NCBI GenBank assembly: GCA_954871525.1
Contig: OX940871.1
Coordinates: 19,095,086 to 19,159,085, forward strand
Direction: 5' to 3'
Origin: Parietaria judaica
Taxonomy: Eukaryota > Streptophyta > Magnoliopsida > Rosales > Urticaceae
Length of the DNA: 64,000 nucleotides
Under the pieces are notes generated by a model. That model saw only the letters and a program-made list of their open reading frames with translations. It was not told where the DNA came from and did no database searches. The translations under genes and the position numbers were made by a program. Below are positions 11,175 to 21,834 of the stretch, piece after piece. How positions within the stretch are numbered: position 1 is the first letter of the stretch; each line of letters starts with the position of its first letter.

Positions 11175-13758
11175 ATGATGGCTTCCTTCGCGTCTCTCAA
11201 GTCCGCCATCTTCGGCAGAGAAGAGAAGAAACAGTACTTTTCTCCCAAATCCCAATTCTCGTTCTTGCACTTTCACGATCAAGCTTCGTCATTTGATTCG
11301 CGCCTCTTTTGTGTTTTCGTGCTCTTCAATGTCGGATTCAGACAGTACCAGGCTCACATTCGCGGCCTCAACGCCTACGAGCGACACAACAAGTTCGTCA
11401 AAGACTATGGTACGCTAAATCCAGTTCAATCTGAGCTCAAAGTCTGGATTATTACGGAGTAATTCGAACTTGTTAGTGTTTCTGACCTAATTGGAATCTA
11501 GATTTTGAGGAACGAATTTGTTTATAGCATTTCTTGGATTTGAAATGGACGCAAAAGAGTGTAGAGTACCGAGCTTTGGTATTTGAATTCTTACTCTTGA
11601 GTGTCCGAAATCGAAAATGGAAGGCGAACACTCTCCTTTTTTAAGGATGAAGGAGGCTACAGTCATCCAAACATGTTCTTATTCGGTTGTGATTATCGCC
11701 GTTATCAATATAGCTGCAAATTTTACTCAAAAGGTCAAAAGCTTTAAGGTGGTTAACTACATTGTCGATGCATGTCCGGTTGCTAGTATTAGATAGGCGT
11801 TTCCTGGTTTTAAAACCGGTATATTTACTGGTCCCTGTACCGGATACATGTTCCCTCATAAACCGGTTTTTACAAAAATTGGTACCGGTAGGAGTTTTTC
11901 AACTCTCGGAAAAACGGGACCGGAGGAATAATCGTCAAATTCCTGGTCCCTGGTCCTTGTTTCACCCATGGGCGTAACTAGCAATTTCGATGGAGGAGCG
12001 TGCCGATTGTAATTGAATACAGAACTTTGCTTTATTGTTGTGAGAGTGCTTTGATGGTTCTTGTTCTGTATTTCAGTGGGATTCTACGGCAAGGAGAAGA
12101 CCTCAACTGTTAAATTACCGGTTAAAACGGATAAAGATACCTTAAGAGAAGGATATCGGTACGATCTCTTATTCCGTTTTTATGTCGGTTTTCACTATGA
12201 TTAATGTTAACGGTGTTCTTGAATTCTCTCTTAAAATTGAATCTGGTATGATCTATAAAGGTTTATTCGTTCAGAGGAAGATGATTTGGATACGTCGTGG
12301 GAGCAAAGGCTTGTCAAGCGATACTATGATAAGCTTTTCAAAGAGTATCCTTCGCAAATCTACATCTGTATTTTGTAATTATGATTTTGTTTATCATCTT
12401 TTTTCAAGTACAAAGAATTATTAAAACAATAAATGTATGCACAAGATGAACACGGGCTTTCCATTTCTGTTGTTTCGACCTATTCTATTCGTTCTGTGAA
12501 GTGACGGTCTCTATTGTACTATTGTAAATAGACATCAAAATATGTTCATTGCTCGCCTTAATCGCCGTTAAGATACTGTCTGGCTGACATGTCGCAATTC
12601 AAAAGCGGGAAGGTATGCCTCTTTGTATCATGCACATAATATTCGACCTACGACATTTTATGTAAATGATTTATTCTTACAGATTGGTTTGAGGTGGAGA
12701 ACGGAGAAGGAGGTCATATCTGGTAAAGGTAATAATAACCATTTGTTGAAATTTTTCCGCATTTGTCGACTTCTCAAGTTGTGGTTTTAAATAGCCTCTA
12801 TTTTAATTATATTTTTGTATTCTGATTTTCTTAAGGCATTTGCTTTCTCATAACTTACTGTCAGGGCAGTTCATATGTGGAAACAAGCATTGTGATAGAA
12901 AAGACGGCTTGGCAAGCTATGAGGTACTCAATGCACGCCGGTTTTTAATTTATAATTTTATATAAAAAGCAGTGTATTTTATATGTCTCAAAATCTTAAT
13001 GGTTTTTGTAATGTAGGTTAACTTCTCGTATTTCGAAGCCGATGAAAACAAGCAAGCCCTTGTGAAATTGGTCACTTGTGAGAGGTTGGTGACCACTTAC
13101 TAGACATATAACTGCTCTAATTCTGTTGATTATTGTCGAGAAACTTAGTGTAAGGTATTAATATTTGAAGGATCCGACTTCTGTCTTTTGTAGCAAGTGA
13201 GCTGATGGACCTTTGCTTTGACTTTAGGTTTTTAGTTTCGGACATGCCCTTTTACAGTTACTATATCTTAACGTGGACTTTTTTCACAGGAATCTCTCGC
13301 CATTGGCTGTACATGTTTTTTTTTTTTTGTGAAAATGAAACGATTTCATGTTCTATTAACAGGTGCTCCGAGAAGCTTCACTACAAAAGGCAGAAAGAAA
13401 AGGAGATTTCCGAAAGATTGGAGCAGGAAGAAGAGTCCCGACGAAAAAGGTGAACTTACTTTCACTCTTTTTACCTTCAAGCGAGCGTTATTTGACTTTT
13501 TGTGGAAGTTGACGTTTACGGCTTGCAGGAACCGATCTAAGAGCGACGATGACACAGATACGGAGGGCAAAGAAAAGAGACGAAAAGGTACGAGCTTTAC
13601 TTAAAATTGATAAACCGGAAATGGATCATGTTTTGTTGGAGTTGACTATCAAACTTCCCCGTGCAGGGAAAAAGTCAACGGCATCTACATCTGCATCTGA
13701 TAGTAAAGTGGACAATGATGATGAGTTTGATGAGTTTCTAGAGGGAATGTTTCCTTGA
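11175..13758 (+). CDS. FRA10AC1: FRA10AC1-like nuclear protein
   Basis: Eleven exons: 11175-11233, 11342-11409, 12077-12158, 12261-12344, 12573-12612, 12683-12728, 12865-12923, 13017-13084, 13363-13449, 13529-13587, 13667-13758. They join in phase to 744 nt, or 247 residues. Diagnostic blocks of the family are AYERHNKFVKDY (N-terminal), WEQRLVKRYYDKLFKEY, GLRWRTEKEVISGKGQF, and a CX4C plus CX2C set (Cys131, 136, 167, 170) that could bind zinc. The tail is charged (KEKRRKG) and ends DDEFDEFLEGMFP, the acidic end seen in the family. The human homologue is a nuclear protein linked to spliceosomes; the plant role is inferred. Intron 4 is U12-type. The first intron (108 nt) has no in-frame stop. 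ATG 11175 is followed at once by a second ATG; either could start. Confidence 0.9.
12345..12572 (+). other. U12-type (minor spliceosome) intron in FRA10AC1
   Basis: Donor GTATCCTT directly after AAAGA fits the U12 GT-AG consensus exactly. A CCTTAAT branch-site-like element lies at 12556-12562, about 11 nt before the AAG acceptor. The exon junction completes the Glu codon in the conserved FKEYC block. No U2-type donor in this exon preserves the frame. Confidence 0.85.
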
Positions 13759-13907
13759 GATAGAAGATTGAAACTGACATAAATACCCTTTGCTTGTACA
13801 GAAAGTAATATGACATTCAGAATATTGTAGAGTTTGTGAAGTACGTTAGAGTTTCGAATATTGTTGTCGGACGTTTAGCTGTTTGGTTGGCAATTTGCTT
13901 GTGTCGT

Positions 13908-14093
13908 GTTTTTTTTTTTTGAATGGAGTGGCGCTATCGGCCAAGGTTACAATGCACTTCAGTGTAAGAACAGGTGGCACTATTGAGTTTACAATAATGT
14001 AAAGGGGGCACTCATTTGAGACCCGTGAGGGTTTGAACCACCTATTGAATAGAGGAGTGGTAGAGTTATCACTTGGCCAAGCAAGCTTGGTTA
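13908..14093 (-). mobile_element. tRNA-derived SINE
   Basis: On the minus strand there is an A-box-like TTGGCCAAGTGATAAC, then a B box GGTTCAAACCC, and a terminal A run (13909-13920 as T on plus). Perfect 10-bp target duplications cttgtgtcgt lie at 13898-13907 and 14094-14103. Pol III promoter boxes, poly-A end and flanking repeats together make the call firm. It sits just 3' of FRA10AC1, possibly within its 3' UTR, in antisense orientation. Confidence 0.88.
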
Positions 14094-14103
14094 CTTGTGT
14101 CGT

Positions 14104-14990
14104 TTTAATGCATGTCATATCATGTGATGTGTCATTTTTATATAAAAATGTCGCTTGAGAAATAAGTTAACTAGCAGACTACACTGCGAAATTGCGATTT
14201 GCTTTATATATAAAAAAAATTAACACAAATTAAATTTTAATTAAGCTTGATATCGGATCGGAACTATTCTTATTTAAAATTTACCATCTTCAGATACTTA
14301 CCATGGTTTAGACGATTGGTCATCTGAAATCAATACTCAAAATGTTTTTGACATTAATGAAAATCGAGTCGTGAAATATGCTTTTTGGCTATAAAGTTTG
14401 CCAAAACTTGAACACACATTTGTGTATTCGAAAATTCTATTACGTACTCTATGTGTTCGTCATTTGGTTTATTTCTATTTCATCGGGCATTACAGACTTA
14501 AAATTTCAAATTTGTCAATTTAGCCTTGTATCTTGGGAAGAAGACGGTCTCACTGTTTACAACACTTGGAGGAACTAAATATGTTTTAAGGAGAGCATCG
14601 AAAGTGCCTTGACTTAGTTTCTCGGCTTTCTCTAATTTTCAAGATTCTTTGATCTGTTTGATTCCTTTCTCGGCTGATATTGCTATAGATCCATTCACTC
14701 AGAAACTTCGAAGGTCGTTCCACTATTGTTGAAGCTCGAAACTTTGAAGACGGACCATGAAATAATGTTGTAGTCATATAAAGAATGCGTGGTTTTGTTT
14801 TTCTCTACTTAATGATTTGTTAAATTTACATGCATTTATTTCTGTAATTTCATTTTTTTTAAATGGAAATCTCAATAAAAGCTATATCCCCGTAGATATT
14901 CACCATCGTTTGTTTTGTTTTGTTTTGTTTTTTTTTTTTTTTATATAAGCGTCCATCAAACAAAAGATCGCACAAAAAATAAAATTTGGC
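14104..14990. other. Intergenic DNA, nothing assigned
   Basis: AT-rich stretch with short open frames that show no recognisable domain. A run of tgttt repeats and T tract lies near 14908-14942. No RNA gene or element end was recognised. Confidence 0.5.
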
Positions 14991-15743
14991 GGCGTTTGGT
15001 TATGGTTTCTGAGACTAGTTTTTTATTTTGGTTTCAAACAGTATCATAACTCATATTGGTTTCGCAGACCACGTTTGGTTACCAGCTGTCTCTGTTTTTT
15101 GAGACCGGTCTCGCAGACCACTGAAATTTTGATGAAGGAAAACAGAAAACAACTTGAAGTTGTTTTCTGTCTTTGGTCTTCAACTCAATCGTACGAAATA
15201 AAACCATAATAATATATTATCAATCTATAACAATATTATATTATTTATAATAAGATACTAACTATAACTTATATAATACATTATTAAAATTACTTTTATA
15301 TATAATTATATATTTTAATGATATTACTATCATGTTAACAAATATCCTTAAATTATGTATATTATTAAATAATAAATTAATGACAAACAGAATATTTACT
15401 ACTTTATATATTACATTATTTAAACATATAATAGAGTATGAAATATGAATAATTTTTGTATTATGGCAAATATTTTTTGGACATAATATTAATATCTATT
15501 ACTTTCAAATAAAACATTATATTAATATATATTACTTTTAAGTAATACATGTTTCCTTTTTAGTAACATAAATTGTGTTTTATTACATTTTTTCCATTTA
15601 AATTCAACAGCAAATCAACATAATATCAACAATACAATGTTTCAAAAATCAAACTTTCAAACTGGTTTGGTAAACTAAACTCTCAAACTAGTTTCCCAAA
15701 CCAAATTACAAAACTGGTTTCCCAAATTAGTTAACCAAACGCC
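14991..15743. mobile_element. MITE-like element with 12-bp perfect terminal repeats
   Basis: GGCGTTTGGTTA at 14991-15002 is perfectly inverted at the right end (TTAACCAAACGCC, 15731-15743). The subterminal zones share ggtttc/gaaacc and actggttt/aaaccagt motifs, and the core is very AT-rich. There is no coding frame. Flanking duplications are not clear, so I do not assign a superfamily. Confidence 0.6.
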
Positions 15744-16629
15744 AACAAGAGCATAAATGAAACGAAATGCATTTTCGATGTAACTTTTTAAAGAAAATTA
15801 ACGAGGCATGGTAATTTACATTGTGTATCCCCATAACCACAAGCTAATTCATTGACATGGATATACACAACATATTAAATTTCATAGATTACTAAATATA
15901 ATATATATATATATATATATTTAATCATTGATTAAATCACTCACGATTTGGGGAAGACAGAAACATCACAAAATGCAAAGGAATGAAAGGATCCATTAAT
16001 TGCATTTTGTGATATTTTTCCACTTCACCATTAACGCAAGCACACAAGAATATGTACAATTGAGATATAATTATCACTTATATATATAATATCGAAATAT
16101 ATAAAACATTTAAGCAGATAGAATAAGAGTTAAAAATCGCCGAAGAGTGAGTTTGTTGTAATAAATTACTGGTAATAAAGAAAAAAGAAGAAAAAAAGAT
16201 TGCTGACTTCGAACAAACTTTAGAGACTATTGCGAAATATAAACTGACTAAATTCTTAACAAAATATATCTTTCGGATATTAATAAATATTTATTCAACC
16301 TCCTTATTCATCATGGAATTAATAATATTAATAATCTAGAATAAATACATTAAACAATTAGGTTGGGCCCGGAGCAGAGCCGCACTGGTCGGGAGTTTCG
16401 GTGTTAATATGTAAGGATGCTCGAGACGAAGATTTTCACCATCTAGTCCCTCATCCTCTCTACATCGCCAGTGCCGCCAAAGGGCGTCGCTCCGATGGAG
16501 TAGAAAGGATGAAGAAGCAGAAGGTGAAAAACTTAGTCACTGCCCTCAACGTCTCTGAATATGGTTATGGCATTGAGATTGAGAGAGTATATAATAATCA
16601 AAATATATAAAACAATTAAGCATATTAAT
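15744..16629. repeat. First copy of an old direct duplication plus unassigned sequence
   Basis: The block from about 16090 to 16350 (ataaaacatttaagcag, agagttaaaaatcgccg, ctaacaaaatatatct-like parts) recurs in diverged form at 16595-16629 plus 21272-21535, where copia element 2 has split it. A plus-strand frame at 16401-16610 lies between the copies but shows no domain I recognise. Position 15901-15922 is an AT run. Confidence 0.6.
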
Positions 16630-16819
16630 TGAAAGAGAACAAACGATACTCAGAATAATGCTCTGTATTTCATTACTGAGTAAAATGACATTAGTTGTCA
16701 TATATATATGGCATTAATAGCCACATGTACTAACCGACTTTACCATCTAATTTTACTAACAAAATGGTGACATCATAATTCACTAATATGACTTAACATA
16801 TAGTTGTTATACTCTATTA
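16630..16819 (-). repeat. Element 2 3' LTR
   Basis: 190-bp copy next to the polypurine tract. Matches 21082-21271 except at one position in the ctaatttta block and one in the gacttaaca block. Confidence 0.9.
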
Positions 16820-19800
16820 TCCCCCCTCAAGGTCAAGGTAGAGAGGTTCTCTATCTTGAGCTTGAACCGAAGTCGAGTAAACTGTTGCTCCGAAAGGGCT
16901 TTCGTGAAGGTATCCGCAATCTGATCAATGGAAAGAACATGTCGAACGAAGATCTCTTGTCGAGCGACTTTCTCCCGGACATAATACAGATCGAGCTCGA
17001 TGCTTGGTTCGAGCATGAAGCACCGGATTTGCAGAAAGAAGAACGGTGCTCAAATTATCGCACCACAATATCGGTTTGGCAGGAGGAGTGATATGAAGTT
17101 CAGAGAGCAATGAGTTCAGCCAGGATACTTCCGCGACAAGGCTGGCAAGGCTACGATATTCGGCCTCCGTGCTAGATCGTGAGATCGTAGTTTGCTTCTT
17201 GGAAAGCCAAGACACCAAGTTACGTCCAAAGAACACGCAATGACCCGACGTAGACCGCCGATCATCGATGTCGGACGCCCAATCTGCATCGCTGAACCCA
17301 ACAAGAGTGAGGCTCGAGGGACACTTGAGATGAAGTCCGAATTCCAAAGTACCCTGAAGATACCGTAAAATACGTTTGACTGCTTCAAAATGTACATCAG
17401 TTGGGTTCTGCATGAACTGGCAGACGCGATTTACACTGAAAGAAAGTTCTGGACGAGTGAGCGTGACGTACTGTAAGGCACCCACAAGACTTCTGTACTC
17501 ATGAACATCATTTACCAGATCTCCATCATTGGCTCTAAGTTTTAGACCAACAGTCATTGGAGTGGGCATTGGCTTTGATTGAAGCATTTTTGCGCGTGAA
17601 AGAAGATCACGAACATATTTGGACTGGCACAAATGAAATCCATCTTGTGTTCGAGTAACTTGTACGCCAAGAAAGTAAGAAATTTCACCCAAATCCTTAA
17701 GCGAGAATTCAGAATTCAACCTCTTTATAAGAGAATCCAAAACCAGAGAGTTGTTCCCGGTAATCAAGATGTCATCAACATAAATGAGGACATATGTGGT
17801 ATGAATCGAATCTTGGTGTATGAATAGAGAATTGTCAGATTTTGCTTGTGAGAAGCCGATCTGACATAAAGCTTTGTTGAGACGGTCAAACCAAGCACGC
17901 GGTGCTTGTTTGAGGCCATATAACGCTTTGTGGAGACGACAAACGAGTTGAGGTTGAGACTCGGAAACAAAACCGGGAGGTTGCTTCATATACACTTCCT
18001 CTCGTAGAACTCCATTCAGAAATGCATTATTAACGTCTAACTGACGAACGGGCCACTGATTTGACAAAGCAATGCTAAGAACGATACGAATAGTGGCTGG
18101 CTTGACAACGGGTCTGAACGTCTCGGTGAAGTCAAAGCCATGTTGTTGGTGGAAGCCTTGAGCTACAAGGCGAGCTTTATACCGCTGAACACTCCCATCC
18201 GGATTTTCTTTAACCTTAAACACCCATTTACACCCTATAGCACGTCTTCCGGAAGGCAGCGAAACAAGAGACCAAGTTGTATTCCTTTGGAGAGCATCAA
18301 ATTCTGCTTCCATTGCGAGTTTCCAAGCAGGCTGATTCAAGGCATCACGGACAGACGTTGGCTCAAGAGTAGAAGCCACAAAAATGTGGGGTTTGCTTAT
18401 ACCAGATTTGCCTCTAGTGATCATAGAGTGAGTGTTTAAATTTGGTGGGGTAGAAGAATGGGAGGAATAATTGTCATCAGGTAGAGAGACATTGGTGGGT
18501 TGAGAAGTGATGATCAGATCACTTTGGAGAGGATTAGGCTGAATCTCACTTGGAAGTGATGAAGGCGGAGCTGTCATTTGGACAGGACATGATTGAGACT
18601 TCGTGGGGCAGCCATATGGGAAGGAATGTTCGTCAAAGAGAACATCACGGCTTATGTACACCCGACCAGTCGAAGAAAGGCATTTATACCCTTTGTGATT
18701 GATTGAATACCCTAGAAAAGTACACGGAGTACTGCGGTACTCAAGTTTGTGTTTGTTATAGGGCCTAAGGTTGGGATAACAAGTACAACCAAAGACTCTT
18801 AGAGAAGAGTAATCAGGAAAAGTACGAAACAAGGCTTCTAATGGACTTTTGTAGTGAAGACTTTTGGTGGGAAGACGGTTGGACACATATACAGAGGTAC
18901 GAAAAGCTTCATCCCAGAATTTTGATGGTAATGAGGCTGTATTTAGGAGAGTCAAGCCATGTTCCACAATAGTTCTGTGTTTCCTCTCAGCCACTCCATT
19001 TTGTTGTTGGGTATGTGGGCAAGAGACTCTATGGAGAATTCCAGATTTATCAAGTAAAGGTTTTACTGATCTATACTCGCCTCCCGAATCACTTTGGAGG
19101 GTTACAATGGGCAGATTAAACTGTTTTTCTACTTGAGCTCTAAAGTTTTGGAATGTGGCGAAAGTTTCACTCTTTTGTCGCAAGAGGAAAATCCAAGTAT
19201 ATTGAGAAAATGCATCCACAAACGAGACATAATACCTATAGCCATTACTTGATAATATTGGTGATGGACCCCATAAATCCGAATGGACAAGCTCAAGAGG
19301 TCTACTATAAGACGTTGTGGATAGAGAGAATGGTAATTTGTGAATTTTCCCAAGGCAACAAGATTGACAAAAGTAAGAATCGTCTTTATTTATACCAGAA
19401 AGATTACAATGGGATAACACTTTCTTTACAATTGGAGTTGCAGGATGTGCAAGTCTCTTATGCCAAATATCAAATTTGTCATTAAAAGAAAGTACATTAG
19501 CTTTGTAAGGTGAGTTGAAAGAGTAATTTGTAGGTGGAGTTGATAGGCTGGTGGAACGAATGAAAGCGATTTCAGCAGGATCGATGTAGTACAAACCTCC
19601 AAGCAGCTTTCCAATGATTAGAACTTGCTTAGTTGCTTTGTCCTTTACAAGGCAGAAATAATCATGAAACTCAAAAAAGACATAATTGTCCTTGCAAAAT
19701 TGAGAGACATATATGAGGTTTTTCTTGATGGCAGGAACAAGTAAGAGATTATTTAGGTGGAATTGTTTTTCATACATTGGACACACAAATTTAGATAAAC

Positions 19801-21022
19801 CGATACGGGATATAGACAAACCTGCTCCGTTTCCAACGTGCACTTTGTTGGATCCTACGAACTCCGAGCTTTGCACCAGATTATCGGCATTAGAAGTAAC
19901 ATGACTAGTCGCCCCAGAATCCGGATACCAGTTCAAATCTTGAGCGAACTCCGGGGTCGGGAATGCAACATTGACTTGCGGATTCATGTGGGCACGAGTA
20001 CGACCAGCAAGTCCTTGCGGAATCTGAAAGGACTGATCAAAGCGATAATAGCATTCAGCTACTATATGACCACTTTTTCCGCACAATTGGCACTGGACAA
20101 CATTCCCTGCGTATTGACCCTGAAATGAAGAATTTTGATTCCATTGAGGGCGAAAGCCACCTCGCTGAGCACGGAAGTTTCCTCGAGAGTTAGAACCACC
20201 AGATCTGCCACGTCCACGCCAATTGGAATAACCACGACCACTGTTCTGAAACTGAGGGAAGTAATTCGAGAAAGAACCTTGATTCTCATGATAGGCACCT
20301 CGAAAATGACCACGAGGTGTGCCATGACTCGGATTGCCTTGAACATTGACAAAATTAGCAGTAAAAGCAGAATCCAATTGCTTGGCCGCTTTTTCCATTC
20401 GAGCTTCGTACGTGAGCAGTAAGGATTCAATTGCTTCAACCGAATATTCCATTGTACTGAACTCAAACGATGTTACAAACGACTGATAATCTGATGGCAG
20501 ACCATCCAACACAATATTGATGTGTTCACTTGAATTCAAATTGATTCCTACAGAGGCGAGAGAATCGATGATTACCTTGATTTTGGATAGGTAATCATTC
20601 ATCGTTAATCCATCTTTCTTGACACTCTGGAGTTGAGTGCGCAATTCACGAGCCTTCGAACGCGTTTGAGACGCAAAGTACTGATCCAATCTACGCCAGA
20701 GGGAGAAGCTGGAGTCACAGCCAACCATTCTTGGAAGAAGCTCATCAGAGATTGAAGAAAGGATCCATGTGAGTAAGAGCTGATCTTGTTTCTGCCAGAT
20801 AATGAAATAATTGTTCAAACCGATATTTTCGTCGCCGGAATTTCTGGTGAACTGCGGCGGAGCCAGATCTCCGTTAAAGAGAAAATCAGCCAATCCATGG
20901 CCACGCACAGCGGAGAGAACTTGCTGCTTCCAAACGAGAAAATTAGTGTTTCCAAGCTTCTCAGAGACATAGTGAGAGAACGAAACAATCTTTGAGCTGA
21001 GATCGTTTTCTTGAACCGCCAT
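16807..21022 (-). pseudogene. Element 2 gag-pol polyprotein with late frameshift
   Basis: One frame from 21022 (MAVQENDLSSKIVSF) runs 1365 codons. In order: UBN2-type Gag (about 1-230), an RGG-rich stretch (240-300), zinc knuckle CX2CX4HX4C at residues 311-324, protease with PDSGATSH (Asp368), the integrase zinc region, integrase core with HSDLWGP, LQSDSGGEY and NGVAERKHRT, reverse transcriptase with LIYVDDILITG, and RNase H with SDADWAS and SSTEAEY. Near 17000 the frame shifts by an apparent 2-base loss. The final RNase H segment continues in another frame to 16807 (DLYYVREKVARQE, ADTFTKALS). Apart from that late break every domain is present, so the loss is recent and could be a sequencing error. 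Confidence 0.92.
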
Positions 21023-21069
21023 TGAAGATCTGACGAAGAAAAAAAAAATCTAGGGTTCTTGATCGTCTT

Positions 21070-21081
21070 GCTCTGATACCA
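21070..21081 (-). other. Primer-binding site of element 2 (tRNA-iMet)
   Basis: TGGTATCAGAGC on the minus strand, directly abutting the 5' LTR. Confidence 0.92.
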
Positions 21082-21271
21082 TGAAAGAGAACAAACGATA
21101 CTCAGAATAATGCTCTGTATTTCATTACTGAGTAAAATGACATTAGTTGTCATATATATATGGCATTAATAGCCACATGTACTAACCGACTTTACCATCT
21201 AATTCTACTAACAAAATGGTGACATCATAATTCACTAATATGACTTAGCATATAGTTGTTATACTCTATTA
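21082..21271 (-). repeat. Element 2 5' LTR
   Basis: 190-bp partner of 16630-16819, followed on its right by the interrupted direct duplication. Confidence 0.9.
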
Positions 21272-21709
21272 TTAACAAAGAGTTAAAATCGCCAAAAAAA
21301 AACGAGAGTTCGGTGTTACAAATTGCTGCTAATTAAAGCAGAAAAGAAAAAGAGAAAAGATTTCTTACTTCAATCATTAAAAATACGAAGAAGCATTAGA
21401 GATAGTCCGAAAAATAAGCCGACTGAATTCCTAACAAAATATATGTTTTGGCTATATAAGTAATCAATATTAATATTCAATAAACTTCCTTATTCATCAA
21501 GGAATAGGAATAATATTGACAATCTAAAGTCTAATTATATATATGAATTAAAAATCCCCCAAAAGGCAGGGCGGGCTGTAACAAGTCCCCTAAAAAAAGG
21601 ATGCCCTAAAGAATTAATCTCATAATGGATAATAATAAAACATAATTAGTCCGAAATATACGCTAAATACGAAATTCCTAACAAAATATCTATTTTGGAT
21701 ATTAATAAT
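21272..21709. repeat. Second, interrupted copy of the direct duplication
   Basis: Resumes at aaagagttaaaatcgcc and follows the 16130-16350 copy through the cctaacaaaatatatg and ccttattcatcaaggaat blocks. A third partial match (ttcctaacaaaatatct then ttttggatattaata) lies at 21673-21706. Confidence 0.6.
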
Positions 21710-21721
21710 GTTGTTGATAAA

Positions 21722-21822
21722 GTGGTTGCTAGGATAGCCTGGTGTTAATTCCACATCACCTTCAAAGTGGAGGTTGTGGGTACAATCCCACAAGCAGCAA
21801 AGCTGCCATTCAAAAAAAAGTT
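21722..21822 (+). mobile_element. Very short tRNA-derived SINE
   Basis: About 100 bp. A-box-like GATAGCCTGGTGTTAA and B-box-like GGGTACAATCCC are spaced as in a tRNA, followed by an A8 run. Perfect 12-bp target duplications gttgttgataaa lie at 21710-21721 and 21823-21834. It is essentially a tRNA-like head plus short tail. Confidence 0.82.
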
Positions 21823-21834
21823 GTTGTTGATAAA

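Larger units (their letters stand above)
16630..21271 (-). mobile_element. Ty1/copia LTR retrotransposon, element 2 (nearly intact)
   Basis: A 4.64-kb element with LTRs of about 190 bp at 16630-16819 and 21082-21271, differing at two positions by eye. Flanks ttaat and ttaac match at four of five bases. A tRNA-iMet primer-binding site lies at 21070-21081 and a G-rich polypurine tract (AGGGGGG on minus) at 16821-16830. One long gag-pol frame fills the interior. The 5' end of the LTR on the minus strand reads TAATAG and not the usual TG, so that boundary could be off by a base or two. The element landed inside the second copy of a local direct duplication. Confidence 0.93.

Noticed and set aside
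16401..16610. 69-codon plus-strand frame with a basic stretch
   Set aside because: No recognisable family; it sits within the duplicated non-coding block. I leave it uncalled though a gene fragment is possible.
13908..21822. Possible tRNA genes at the two A/B-box matches
   Set aside because: Neither folds as a full cloverleaf by eye, and both have poly-A tails and target duplications, so they are SINEs.
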